Shown: positions 26,194 to 34,994 of the stretch, one piece after another | How the letters are laid out: the number at the start of each line of letters is the position of its first letter | Position numbering within the stretch: position 1 is the first letter of the stretch | Assembly (NCBI RefSeq): GCF_003852425.1 | Contig: NZ_QAJN01000012.1 | Location: forward strand, 182,009-246,008 | From: Paucibacter sp. KBW04 | GTDB taxonomy: Bacteria > Pseudomonadota > Gammaproteobacteria > Burkholderiales > Burkholderiaceae_C | Length of the DNA stretch: 64,000 bases | Direction: 5' to 3' | Notes under the pieces: model-generated | Seen by the model: the letters and a program-made list of their open reading frames with translations, nothing else | What the model was told of the DNA's origin: nothing | Databases searched by the model: none | Made by a program: the position numbers and the translations under genes

Positions 26194-28902
26194 TCACAAA
26201 CCATGCGTCACCAACTTGAAATCCCGGTCTTCCTCAAATGGCTTGACGGTGAAGCCCAGGCTGCCCATCAGCTTGAGCATGCTGGGGTTGTTGGCCAAGA
26301 CCAGGCCTTGGATTTCGGCCAGGCCTTTCTCGCGCGCCACATCCATGATGCTTTCCATCAACCTTGAGCCCAGGCCGCGGCCCTTGAAGTCATCGGCCAC
26401 CAGCAGTGAGAACTCGCAGCTGGATTGATCCGGGTTGGTGATGTAGCGGGAGACGCCGACGATGCGCTCGGTCTCGCTGATCTCGCCGTCCGCCCCGGCC
26501 ACGCGCTCCTTGGTCACGGCCACCAGGGCCATCTCGCGGTCGTAGTCGATCAGGGTGAAGCGGGCCAGCATCGAGGGCGGCAACTCCACCATGCTGGAAA
26601 CAAAGCGGAAGTAGCGGCTCTCGGGGCTGAGGTGCTGCACCAGGTCCTGCAACATCTGCGCGTCATCGGGGTGGATGGGGCGCACGATGTACTCACCCCC
26701 CCCGCGCAGCGGCCACACCTGTTCGTAGCGCGCCGGGTAGGGCAGGATGGCCAGGTGGTTGTAGTGGTTGGAGCGGCCGCTGAGGGCTTGCGGCGCGTTG
26801 TCGATCAGGATGCGGGCATCCACCGCCACCGCGCCGTTCTCGTCGATGATGATGGGGTTGATGTCCATCTCGCGCAGCTGGGGCAGCTCGCAAACCATCT
26901 CCGAGACGCGCAGCAGCAGCTGCTCCAGCGCGTCCATGTCAACGGCGCTGGCCCCGCGCCACTCGCCCAGGGTCTCGGCCACGCGTGAGCGTTCGATCAG
27001 GCGGCGGGCCAGGAACTGGTTCAGTGGGGGCAACTCCATGGCGCGGTCATTGATCAGCTCGATCATGGTGCCACCAGCGCCGAACACGATCACCGGGCCA
27101 AAGGGCTCGTCGGTCACCAAGCCGATATAGATCTCGCGCCCACGCTTGGCGCCGGCCATCTTCTGCACGGTGATGCCGTTGATGCGGGCTTGCGGTTGCA
27201 GGCGGGCCACCCGCTCCATCATGTCGTTATAGGCATCACGCACCGAGGCGCCATTGGGCAGATTCAGCACCACGCCCTGCACATCGGACTTGTGGCTGAT
27301 GTCGGGCGAGGCAATCTTGAGCGCCACCGGGAAGCCCAGCTGGGTGGCGATCATCATGGCCTCGTTGGCGCTGCGTGCCAGGATGGTGTTGGTGACCGGG
27401 ATGTGGAAGGCCGAGAGCAGGGTCTTGGACTCCATCTCGGTCAGCACCTTGCGGCGCTCGGCCAAGACGCTTTCTATCACCAGGCGGGCGCCTTCGATAT
27501 CGGGCTTGGCCAGGGTGGAGAGCGGCGGCGGCGTCTGCTGCAGCAGCAACTGGTTTTGATAGAAGGAGGCGATATTGCCGAAGGCGCCCACCGCCGCCTC
27601 AGGCGTGCGGAAGCTGGGGATGGAGGCCTCGTTGAGCAGGCCACGCGCGGCCTGCACCGAGGTGTCACCCATCCAGCAACACAGCAGGGGCTTGCCGATG
27701 CTGCGCTTGATATCGGCCAGGGCGCGGGCCACGGCCGAGGCGTCGCCGCCCACCTTGGGCGAGTAGATGGCCAGCACCCCGTCGATGGCCGCGTCGCGGC
27801 AGGCGGCCTCGATGGCGGCCTTGTAATGCTCGGCCCCGGCCTCTTCCGACAAATCGATCAGGTCATGCAGCGAGGCCTGCGGGGGCAGCAGGGGCTGCAG
27901 GGCCTTGATGGACTCGGCCGAGAGCTTGCCCAGGCGCAGCGAGATCTCGTTGATCCAGTCGGCCGCCAGCACGCCGGGCCCGCCGCCATTGGTGACGATG
28001 GCCAGGCGTTTGCCCACCGGGCGATAGCGCGAGGCCAGGCATTTGGCGGCGGAGAATAATTCGACGAATGAGCGCACCCGCACCGCACCGGCGCGGCGCA
28101 GGGCGGAGTCAAACACATCATCGCTGCCCACGATGGTGCCGCAGTGCGTCTGTGCCGCCTCGTTGCCCGCCGGCTTGCGCCCGGCCTTGAGCACCACCAC
28201 CGGCTTGGCATTGGCCGCCATGCGCAGGGCGCTCATGAAGCGGCGGGCGTTGGGGATGCCTTCGACGTAGACGATGATGCTGTGCGTCTGCGCGTCATTG
28301 GCCAGGAAGTCCAGCACCTGAGCGATGTCGACCGAGGTATTGGGGCCTAGCGAGACGACGGAGGAGAAACCCACCGCGTTATTGCTGGCCCAGTCCAGCA
28401 TGGAGGTGGTCAAGGCACCAGACTGCGAGACCAGGGCCAGCGGGCCATCGGCCGCCAGCGGGCCGGCCGCGCTGGCATTGAGTTGCAGACGCGGGCGCTG
28501 CAGGCCCAGGCAGTTAGGGCCGAGCAAGAACATGCCCTCACGGCGGGCAATGCGTTTGAACTCGGCGGCCTGCTCCGCGCCAATGCCGCTGGAGATCACC
28601 AGGGCGGCGCGGCAGGTCATGCGGCCGGCAATCTCCAGCGCGGCGGCCACATCTTGCGGCGGCAGGGCGATGATGGCCAGATCGGCCTGGGCTTGCGCCA
28701 GCTCGGCCAGGGTGCCGGTGGTGTGAATGTCCAGGAACTGCAGGCTGCCGGTGTAGCGCTGGGCGCGCAGCGCGGCATGCAGGGCCTGGGCATGGGGGGT
28801 GAGCTTGGCCGTATCGGCATCTGCATCGGCTGAGCCGGCAAACACGACGACGGATTCGGGTTGGAACAGCTGGGTCAGATAGTGTTTGTCCATGGATTCC
28901 AT
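26194..28902 (-). CDS. Pat-type protein acetyltransferase (acyl-CoA synthetase-like plus GNAT)
   Basis: A 902-residue fusion. Residues 1-460 resemble the CoA-binding and ligase-CoA halves of NDP-forming acyl-CoA synthetases (LVSQSGALTTSMLDWA, NGGGPGVLAADW). Residues about 480-700 form an ATP-grasp domain (GFPVALKIASPDISHKSDVQGV, FGAGGTMIEL). The end (about 730-895) is a GNAT acetyltransferase with VADDFKGRGLGSRLM as the acetyl-CoA loop. This is the architecture of Pat/YfiQ, which acetylates lysines, for example in acetyl-CoA synthetase. The catalytic synthetase part is usually inactive in such proteins. MESMDK or the Met three codons later could be the start. A deacetylase gene lies just upstream. 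Confidence 0.88.
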   Translation of the reverse strand: MESMDKHYLTQLFQPESVVVFAGSADADADTAKLTPHAQALHAALRAQRYTGSLQFLDIHTTGTLAELAQAQADLAIIALPPQDVAAALEIAGRMTCRAALVISSGIGAEQAAEFKRIARREGMFLLGPNCLGLQRPRLQLNASAAGPLAADGPLALVSQSGALTTSMLDWASNNAVGFSSVVSLGPNTSVDIAQVLDFLANDAQTHSIIVYVEGIPNARRFMSALRMAANAKPVVVLKAGRKPAGNEAAQTHCGTIVGSDDVFDSALRRAGAVRVRSFVELFSAAKCLASRYRPVGKRLAIVTNGGGPGVLAADWINEISLRLGKLSAESIKALQPLLPPQASLHDLIDLSEEAGAEHYKAAIEAACRDAAIDGVLAIYSPKVGGDASAVARALADIKRSIGKPLLCCWMGDTSVQAARGLLNEASIPSFRTPEAAVGAFGNIASFYQNQLLLQQTPPPLSTLAKPDIEGARLVIESVLAERRKVLTEMESKTLLSAFHIPVTNTILARSANEAMMIATQLGFPVALKIASPDISHKSDVQGVVLNLPNGASVRDAYNDMMERVARLQPQARINGITVQKMAGAKRGREIYIGLVTDEPFGPVIVFGAGGTMIELINDRAMELPPLNQFLARRLIERSRVAETLGEWRGASAVDMDALEQLLLRVSEMVCELPQLREMDINPIIIDENGAVAVDARILIDNAPQALSGRSNHYNHLAILPYPARYEQVWPLRGGGEYIVRPIHPDDAQMLQDLVQHLSPESRYFRFVSSMVELPPSMLARFTLIDYDREMALVAVTKERVAGADGEISETERIVGVSRYITNPDQSSCEFSLLVADDFKGRGLGSRLMESIMDVAREKGLAEIQGLVLANNPSMLKLMGSLGFTVKPFEEDRDFKLVTHGL

Positions 28903-28942
28903 TGTGACCCGCTGGGCTTTTTGAGCCTGCAGTCAAAGATTG

Positions 28943-29101
28943 GAACTTATCCGCAAATAGCCGGGGTCGGCTGGCGGACGCTTTGAACGCAGGACTGCGT
29001 TACAAATCCTCGCGATACCTCAGGGTATCGCTGTGGTTTGTGCCTTGCCCTGCATCCAAATCGTCTCGTCATCCTCAGCCCTACTATTTACGGACAAGTT
29101 C
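28943..29101. mobile_element. MITE-like element 2
   Basis: A 159-base element between the acetyltransferase and deacetylase genes. Its ends are 18-base inverted repeats with two mismatches (GAACTTATCCGCAAATAG at the left, CTATTTACGGACAAGTTC at the right). Inside are a hairpin GCGATACCTCAGGGTATCGC and a palindrome AACGCAGGACTGCGTT. It has no coding capacity. The right end abuts the deacetylase stop codon. No clear target duplication is visible, unlike element 1. The inner layout (GCAAGGC-type segment, central hairpin, GAG, CGCAG segment) parallels element 1 although the ends differ. Confidence 0.65.
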
Positions 29102-30028
29102 TTAGTCGGCGCCTATCAGCACCTTGACATGGGCCGCCACGCTGCGTGCCAATGGGCTCAAAACATAACCGCCTTCGAGGCAGGAGATCACGCGGCCTTG
29201 GGCATGGCGATTCGCCACCTCCATCAACTGCCTCGTGACCCACTCGAAATCGGCCTCGACCAGGCCAAGATTGCCTCCGTCATCTTCGCGGTGTGCATCG
29301 AAGCCGGCCGAGATATAGATCAATTGCGGCTTGAATTTTTCCAGCGCCGGCAGCCAGTGCTCGGTCACCGCCTCGCGGAACTGCTGGCTGCCCGAGCGGG
29401 TGGGCAGGGCCACATTGATCATGTTCTTGGCCTGCGTGTCTTCGCCCGAGAAGGGGTAGAGGCCGCGCTCGAAGATGGAGCACATCAGCACCCGTGGGTC
29501 ATTGCGCAAGATGTCTTCGCTGCCATTGCCATGGTGCACATCGAAGTCGATCAGGGCCACCCTTTCGACGCCATGCACATCCAGGGCATGGCGCAGCCCC
29601 ACGACCACATTGTTGAAAAAGCAAAAGCCCATGGCCGCCGCGTGCTCGGCATGGTGGCCGGGCGGGCGCACGCAGCAAAAGGCGGTCGGCGCTTCGCCCG
29701 AGACCACCAGGTCGGTGGCCAGCACGGCCGCACCGGCCGCCCGCATGGCGGCGGTGAGGGTGTGGGGGTTCATACTGGTGTCGGGGTCGACCTGGTGGTG
29801 GCCCTCGCGGGGCGAGGCATCCATCAGCTCGCGCACATAAAGCGAGGAGTGGGCATGGCCCAGCTGGTCCAGGGTGACCAGGGGCGCCTCGTGGGGCTGC
29901 ATATAGTCCAGCAGACCCTTGATCAGCAGATGGTCCTTGATGGCGCCCAGGCGCTCCGGGCATTCGGGGTGCTGGGCGCCCATTTCGTGGCGGGCGCAGT
30001 CGGCATGGCTGATGTAGGCGGCAAGCAA
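29102..30028 (-). CDS. Histone deacetylase-family protein (AcuC/HDAC class II-like)
   Basis: A 308-residue zinc deacetylase of the arginase/HDAC fold. Signature blocks are CVRPPGHHAEHAAAMGFCFFNN with the paired catalytic His, DFDVHHGNGSEDI with the zinc-binding Asp and His, and ISAGFDAHREDD with the third ligand. Members remove acetyl groups from lysines or polyamines. The start is a TTG with GGAGA five bases upstream, giving LLAAYISHADC; no ATG fits. Proximity to a Pat-type acetyltransferase recalls the acuA-acuC pairing of Bacillus, so reversible control of acetyl-CoA synthetase is a reasonable inference. Confidence 0.88.
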   Translation of the reverse strand: MLAAYISHADCARHEMGAQHPECPERLGAIKDHLLIKGLLDYMQPHEAPLVTLDQLGHAHSSLYVRELMDASPREGHHQVDPDTSMNPHTLTAAMRAAGAAVLATDLVVSGEAPTAFCCVRPPGHHAEHAAAMGFCFFNNVVVGLRHALDVHGVERVALIDFDVHHGNGSEDILRNDPRVLMCSIFERGLYPFSGEDTQAKNMINVALPTRSGSQQFREAVTEHWLPALEKFKPQLIYISAGFDAHREDDGGNLGLVEADFEWVTRQLMEVANRHAQGRVISCLEGGYVLSPLARSVAAHVKVLIGAD

Positions 30029-30190
30029 GGCGGTCTCCGGTTCACCCTGGGTGACGGCTCACCACTTTTGGCCCCGTCCGGGTGTTGGGATCAGTCTGAA
30101 CGCCGGCCCTGACCGCAGCTTGACAAGGGCCAGGTCTTGCCTCTTACCGGGCGGGCAAGCAACAGCTGGCGCTGCCTGGCTTGAGGCAGA

Positions 30191-30580
30191 TCAAGACGGG
30201 TGCTGCGGCAGGCCGTCGGCGATCTCGTAGTAGTCGCCTTTTTCCGCCGTGAAGATGTGCATCTCCAAGTGCGTCTCGGTGGGCGAGTCGAAGGCACCCA
30301 TGGCGATGCCTATCCAGTCGCGTGCCGGTGGGTCAAAAAAGAGGGAGGAGCCGCAGTGCTTGCAAAAGCCGCGTCGCACCTTGGCGGAGGAGTGGTACCA
30401 GCTGAGCTGGTCTTCGCCCTCAATCCGCAGCGCACGCTTGGGCACATCGGTGGAAGCGAAAAAATGCCCCGAGTGTTTGCGGCACTGCCGGCAGTGGCAG
30501 GCGTCGGGGGCTTTGAGTGGGGCATCGACCTGGAAGCGCACCGCGCCGCACAAGCAGGAGCCGGTTTTGAGTTCAAGCAT
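30191..30580 (-). CDS. GFA-family (Mss4-like) zinc protein
   Basis: A 129-residue protein of the GFA group, named after a glutathione-dependent formaldehyde-activating enzyme. The zinc cysteines are visible as GSCLCGAVRF near the start, CHCRQCRKHSG (28-38) and FCKHCGSSLFF (about 72-82). Most members have no proven reaction, and the founding activity is disputed. The start is the ATG preceded by GGAG rather than the GTG three codons upstream. It is transcribed toward the deacetylase gene with 162 bases between them, in which I see nothing distinctive. Confidence 0.85.
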   Translation of the reverse strand: MLELKTGSCLCGAVRFQVDAPLKAPDACHCRQCRKHSGHFFASTDVPKRALRIEGEDQLSWYHSSAKVRRGFCKHCGSSLFFDPPARDWIGIAMGAFDSPTETHLEMHIFTAEKGDYYEIADGLPQHPS

Positions 30581-30632
30581 GGGAAGCACTCCAAAAAGCG
30601 CGGTTCCCAGGCTTTATAGCCGAGGCTGCGTC

Positions 30633-31496
30633 TCAGGCGTAGTCGAGCAGATGGCGCAGCTGGTCGTCCCAATGCTCCAGGTCTTCGGCGCTGATATGCA
30701 GCCATTCCATGGCCTCCGCGTGATGGGCGGCCCAGTCGGCGTCTTCGGGCAGGCCTTCGTGGACCCGCATCAGGTGCTCGGCGATCAGGCCGGCGGCGAC
30801 CAGGGTGTGGACTTCGGGCTCGATGTCCGAGTTGCCCAGCGAGGCAAAGTCGTGATGCAGGCGGATGGCGGCCATCAGCTCGGGCGCCATATTCCAGGCT
30901 CGGGCCAGCAGGGCGCCGGCCACGGCGTGGTCGGTGCGGTGGTTGGCGTTTTCGGTGGCGATGAAGGAGCGGTCGATGCGGGCCGCGGCTTCCACCAGGG
31001 TGGAGCCATAGCCACGCACGCTTTGCAGCAGCACCGGCATGCCCACATGCGAGAACAGGCCGTAGCTATGGGCGAGATCGGGTGAAAGCCCCGGCAACTG
31101 CTTGGCCACAAAAGCCATGGCCTGGGCGCGCTTGGCCGAGCGCTCCCAGAAGCGGGCCAGATGGTGGTTGCTGATGGGGATGGCGTTCTTGAGCAGAAAG
31201 CCCGTCATCACCGCCGTGGTTTCGTTCAGGCCGATGCGGGTCATGGCCTGGCCCACGGTGGAGCAAGGCATGCCGTCCGACAGGTGGATGGGGCTGTTAG
31301 CCAGGCGGATCAAGGTGGCGGACATGGCCACATCGCTGGCGGCGATGCGGGCCACCTCGTTCAGATCGGGTTGGCTGCTGGCCATGGCCTGCTGCAGGCG
31401 AGCCAGCAGATCGGGGCAGGGCGGAATAATGATTTGCTTGAGCGGCCCGGACTGGCGTGCTTGGTCAATTTCTTGGCGGATTGCTTGGGTGCTCAT
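30633..31496 (-). CDS. HDOD-domain signalling protein
   Basis: A 287-residue protein with an HDOD domain: LKQIIIPPCPDLLARLQQAM, then VARIAASDVAMSATLIRLANS (about 48-68), VGQAMTRIGLNE and FWERSAKRAQAMAFVAKQ. HDOD proteins are HD-GYP relatives without catalytic histidines and act as scaffolds in signalling, motility or biofilm control. A final region ends AEDLEHWDDQLRHLL. It is divergent from lapG with 140 bases between the starts, where TTACAGCCTGTAA (31552-31564) is a short palindrome that might be an operator. The position next to LapG/LapD suggests a surface-attachment context. Confidence 0.85.
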   Translation of the reverse strand: MSTQAIRQEIDQARQSGPLKQIIIPPCPDLLARLQQAMASSQPDLNEVARIAASDVAMSATLIRLANSPIHLSDGMPCSTVGQAMTRIGLNETTAVMTGFLLKNAIPISNHHLARFWERSAKRAQAMAFVAKQLPGLSPDLAHSYGLFSHVGMPVLLQSVRGYGSTLVEAAARIDRSFIATENANHRTDHAVAGALLARAWNMAPELMAAIRLHHDFASLGNSDIEPEVHTLVAAGLIAEHLMRVHEGLPEDADWAAHHAEAMEWLHISAEDLEHWDDQLRHLLDYA

Positions 31497-31636
31497 GGGA
31501 TTCGGGGAAGAATGTGCGCTTTACCGGGCACTGCCAGCGGCTGCCTGGGGATTACAGCCTGTAAAGTGCGTTGAATTATGGCCTTTAGATCGCGGTCAAG
31601 AAGCCTGCTACCCGGAATTAATGGACGCTTTCCTCC

Positions 31637-32383
31637 ATGCTTTTTAGCCGTTCCCGCTCCGTGATGCCCGACCCGGCCGGGCCAGAGCTGGGCGCCCAGA
31701 TGAGCGCATTGAATCAGCGCCTGGCTGCTTTTTTTCATGGACTGACCCTGTTGCTGCTCTTGGCTCTGGGTGGCCTGGGCCTGACATTGTTCAGCCCAAG
31801 TCTGGCCTTGGACAATGCCAAGTTCCTGGAGGCCGCGGCCAAATTCAGCCCCCACGCCGTCGCGGAGGCGCAGCTGACCTTGGCCTTGATCGAGAAGGTG
31901 ACGCCGCAGGACGAGGCGTCCCGCTTGTCGCAGGTCAATAGCTTTTTCAACAAGCACATCGAGTATCACGAAGACACCCAGGTTTGGGGCAAGATCGATT
32001 ACTGGGCCAGCCCGCTGGAGTCCCTCGACAAGGGCCAGGGTGATTGCGAGGACTATGCGATTGCCAAGTACTTCACCTTGGTTTCGGCGGGTGTGCCGGT
32101 GGCCAAGCTGCGCATGGTTTATGTGCGCGCGACGCAGGCCGGTCGCTCGGTCGCCCATATGGTGCTGGCCTACTATGCGCAGCCGGGCGCGGAGCCCTTG
32201 ATTCTGGACAATCTGATTGCCGACGTGCGGCCGGCCTCACAGCGGCCGGACTTGCGACCGGTGTTCAGTTTCAATAGCGAGGGTTTGTGGCAGGGTGTGG
32301 GGGCGACGTCGGCGGGTGATCCGCTGCAGCGCCTGTCTTTGTGGCGTGATTTACTGGCCAAGGTGCAGGCGGAGGGATTTTGA
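31637..32383 (+). CDS. lapG: LapG-type periplasmic cysteine protease
   Basis: A 248-residue transglutaminase-like cysteine peptidase with an N-terminal membrane anchor or signal (LTLLLLLALGGLGLTLF, 36-52). The triad is C137 in GQGDCEDYAI, H174 in VAHMVLAYY and D191 in LILDNLI, with spacing equal to that of Pseudomonas LapG. LapG cuts the large adhesin LapA near its N terminus and releases cells from biofilm; LapD holds LapG inactive when c-di-GMP is high. lapD follows after 49 bases. No adhesin or type I secretion genes are in the window. The first ATG is used; Met10 is an alternative. Confidence 0.92.
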   Translation: MLFSRSRSVMPDPAGPELGAQMSALNQRLAAFFHGLTLLLLLALGGLGLTLFSPSLALDNAKFLEAAAKFSPHAVAEAQLTLALIEKVTPQDEASRLSQVNSFFNKHIEYHEDTQVWGKIDYWASPLESLDKGQGDCEDYAIAKYFTLVSAGVPVAKLRMVYVRATQAGRSVAHMVLAYYAQPGAEPLILDNLIADVRPASQRPDLRPVFSFNSEGLWQGVGATSAGDPLQRLSLWRDLLAKVQAEGF

Positions 32384-32432
32384 TGATGCGCTCTTTGATT
32401 CGAGTGAATGCGAGTATTTTTGGGGTAATGCC

Positions 32433-34364
32433 ATGTCCTTGATGCGTCAGGTCTGGTTGCTGGTCTTGGGGGTGGTGCTGCTCTCGCTCACCGCCAGCGT
32501 GGCCGTTTCCACCGCTTCGGTGCGGCTCTTGCTACAAACCCAGTTGCAGATCAAGAACAACGACACCGCGCAAGCGCTGGCCATGGTCTTGTCTCAGCAG
32601 CAAGGCGATCTGGTGGTGATGGAGCTGCAGATATCGGCCTTGTTCGATACCGGCTATTACCAGAGCATGGTGCTGCGGGGTGCCGACGGCAAGGTCGTGA
32701 TGGAGCGGCGGGCCACGCCTCGCGCCAGCTTGGCCCCGGCCTGGTTTGTGGCCCTGGCGCCGATTGAGGCTCGCGCAGGCCTTGCCCAGGTCTCCAACGG
32801 CTGGAACGCCATCGGCTCGGTCGAGGTCTTGAGCCAATCGGCCTATGCCCATGACGAGCTGTGGCGCAATCTCACGCGGGTGGCTTTGCTGCTGGCCTGC
32901 ATCGGGGGCCTGGCCTGTCTGGCCGCTTTGTCGGTCTTGCGCCGCATTCGCCAGCCCCTGGACGCGGTGGCCGCGCAGGCCCGGGCGGTGGTGGACGGCA
33001 GCTTCAATCTGGTGCCCGAATCCAAGGTGCCGGAGTTGCAAGGCCTGACCCAGGCCATGAACACCATGGTCTTGCGGGTCAAGAGCATGTTCGAAGCCCA
33101 GGCCGAGCAGTTGCAAGCCCTGCGCCTGCAAGCGCATTGCGATCCGCTGACGGGCATGAGCAGCCGCAAGCATTTCATGGCCGAGCTGGACTCGACCCTC
33201 AAGCGCGACGAAGGCCCGACCCACGCCGGCCTGGTGCTGCTGCGTCTGCGTGATCTGGGCGGGCTCAACCAGCGCCTGGGCCATCCGACGGTGGATCAGA
33301 TCCTGCTTGCCGTGGCCCATGCGGTGAAGGCCTATCCCGATCGTGTGAACGGTTGTCTGGGCGGGCGCCTGAACGGCTCCGACTTCGCGCTCTGGCTGCC
33401 CGCTCCCGATGTGGCGGCCGAGACGGCGCGCGCCCTGGCCGAGGCCTTGCGGGTCAGCCTGCCGGCCTTCGGCAGCGGTATCCAGGTGGCGCTGAGCGCC
33501 GTCGATCTGCCGCGTGAGAAAACGCTCTCGCATTGGTTTGGCGAGGCCGACGCGGCCCTGGCCCGAGCCGAGAGCCAGGGCGGCTTCGCGGTGGAGGCTG
33601 TGGCGCCCCTGGCCCAGGCCAGCAGCGAGGCCACTTTGTTGGCCCTGGGCGAGCGGGTCTGGCGCAATCAAATCATCGAGGCGATCAAGGACAAGCGCGG
33701 CCGCCTGGGCGCCTATCCGGTGCTGGACCGGGCCGGCCAATTGCTGCATCTGGAGTGCCCGCTGCAATTGCAGCTGGAGCCAGGCGGCGCTTACGAGTCC
33801 GCCACCCGCTGGCTGCCCCTGGCCTTGCGCAGCCGCTTGACCGCCGAGGTCGATCTGCTGGCGGTCAGCCTGGCGCTGGAAGCGATTGCCCGCGATGGGC
33901 AGCTGCGCTGCGTCAATATCGCGCCCGCCAGCTTGCTGGATGGCAGCTTTGTGGCACGTCTGCGTGAGACGGTCTTCCATGAACCCCAGGCCGCCCGCAA
34001 GCTGGGCTTGGAGTTGGCGGAATCAGCGGCGGTGGCACATTTCGATCTGCTGATCGAACTGGGCCGTCAGCTGCGGCCGCTGGGCGTCAAGCTGGGTCTG
34101 GAGCATGCCGGCGCTGGCCTGGCCCAGGTGGACCGCCTCTACCAAGCCGGCCTGGACTATGTGAAGCTGGATGTGGCGGTGGTCAGCGGCGTCTCGGGCG
34201 ACGCGGCCCGCGCCGCCTTTGTGCGCGGCATGCTGGTGATGCTGCGCAGCCTGGCGCTCAAGGTCTATGCCGAGGGCCTGGTGGACGCCATGGATGTGCA
34301 AGCCCTGTGGGACTGTGATCTGGACGGTGTGACCGGCCCTTGGGCTAGCTCACAAAAATTGTGA
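32433..34364 (+). CDS. lapD: LapD-type c-di-GMP receptor
   Basis: A 643-residue inner-membrane receptor. The order is: first membrane helix (7-30), LapD/MoxY periplasmic domain with the LapG-contacting GW pair (W124), second helix (about 147-167), HAMP (about 168-220), degenerate GGDEF (GGRLNGSDF in place of GGDEF) and degenerate EAL (ECP in place of EAL, near 425). Both enzymatic sites are broken, as expected for a receptor that binds c-di-GMP in the EAL domain and sequesters LapG. The start MSLMRQVW gives the family length of about 648; the longer frame begins inside lapG. Its stop is one base from the convergent Nudix gene. Confidence 0.92.
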   Translation: MSLMRQVWLLVLGVVLLSLTASVAVSTASVRLLLQTQLQIKNNDTAQALAMVLSQQQGDLVVMELQISALFDTGYYQSMVLRGADGKVVMERRATPRASLAPAWFVALAPIEARAGLAQVSNGWNAIGSVEVLSQSAYAHDELWRNLTRVALLLACIGGLACLAALSVLRRIRQPLDAVAAQARAVVDGSFNLVPESKVPELQGLTQAMNTMVLRVKSMFEAQAEQLQALRLQAHCDPLTGMSSRKHFMAELDSTLKRDEGPTHAGLVLLRLRDLGGLNQRLGHPTVDQILLAVAHAVKAYPDRVNGCLGGRLNGSDFALWLPAPDVAAETARALAEALRVSLPAFGSGIQVALSAVDLPREKTLSHWFGEADAALARAESQGGFAVEAVAPLAQASSEATLLALGERVWRNQIIEAIKDKRGRLGAYPVLDRAGQLLHLECPLQLQLEPGGAYESATRWLPLALRSRLTAEVDLLAVSLALEAIARDGQLRCVNIAPASLLDGSFVARLRETVFHEPQAARKLGLELAESAAVAHFDLLIELGRQLRPLGVKLGLEHAGAGLAQVDRLYQAGLDYVKLDVAVVSGVSGDAARAAFVRGMLVMLRSLALKVYAEGLVDAMDVQALWDCDLDGVTGPWASSQKL

Positions 34365-34365
34365 A

Positions 34366-34926
34366 CTAGCTGATATCGGCGCTGTGCAGCGCATAGGGCC
34401 GGCCCAGACGGCGGTCCTCAAAAAAGCGCAGCAGGGTTTCACGCACGGTGCGGAAGGCCAGTTCGTCCCAGGGCACTTCATGCTCGTGGAAGAGCTTGGC
34501 CTCCAGCGTCTCTGGGCCGGGATTGAACTCGGTCGAGAGCAGGCGGGCGCGGTAGTAGAGGTGGATCTGGCCCACAGGCACCACATTCATCAGGCAGTAC
34601 AGCGGCAGCAGCTCGATCTGGGCGCCGGCTTCTTCATCGGTCTCGCGCTGGGCGCCCTGGGCGCTGGTTTCACCCAGCTCCAGAAAACCGGCCGGCAAGG
34701 TCCAGAAGCCGTGGCGGGGCTCGATGGCGCGGCGACAAAGCAGCACCTGCACCTGATCGCCTTGTTCTAAAAAGGGCAGGGTGCCCACCACATTGATGGG
34801 GTTCTCGTAGTGAATGGCTTCGCAGGCGCTGCAGATGGCGCGCTCGCGGTTGTCATCCGCGGGGATGCGGTAGTCCACGGCGGCGCCGCAGCTGGGGCAG
34901 AACTTGAAACGTCGGGTGAGCCACAT
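34366..34926 (-). CDS. Nudix hydrolase with N-terminal zinc ribbon (NudC-like)
   Basis: A 186-residue protein with a zinc ribbon (C10-x2-C13 and ICSAC near 31-35) followed by a Nudix domain. The Nudix box is GFLELGETSAQGAQRETDEE followed by AG. This order is that of the C-terminal half of NADH pyrophosphatases and of a group of short Nudix proteins that act on NADH, FAD or similar dinucleotides. The substrate is not determined by sequence. The gene is convergent with lapD and divergent from the maleylacetoacetate isomerase gene. Confidence 0.85.
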   Translation of the reverse strand: MWLTRRFKFCPSCGAAVDYRIPADDNRERAICSACEAIHYENPINVVGTLPFLEQGDQVQVLLCRRAIEPRHGFWTLPAGFLELGETSAQGAQRETDEEAGAQIELLPLYCLMNVVPVGQIHLYYRARLLSTEFNPGPETLEAKLFHEHEVPWDELAFRTVRETLLRFFEDRRLGRPYALHSADIS

Positions 34927-34994
34927 GATTTCAGTGTAGCTGGCCGGGACAAAACAGCTGCTGTCTAGAGGTCAGCGTGGCATCATCTGAGCCC

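Noticed and set aside
32217-32432. 72-codon N-terminal extension of LapD
   Set aside because: It overlaps lapG in another frame and is not membrane-like. The ATG giving MSLMRQVW yields the family length and first helix.
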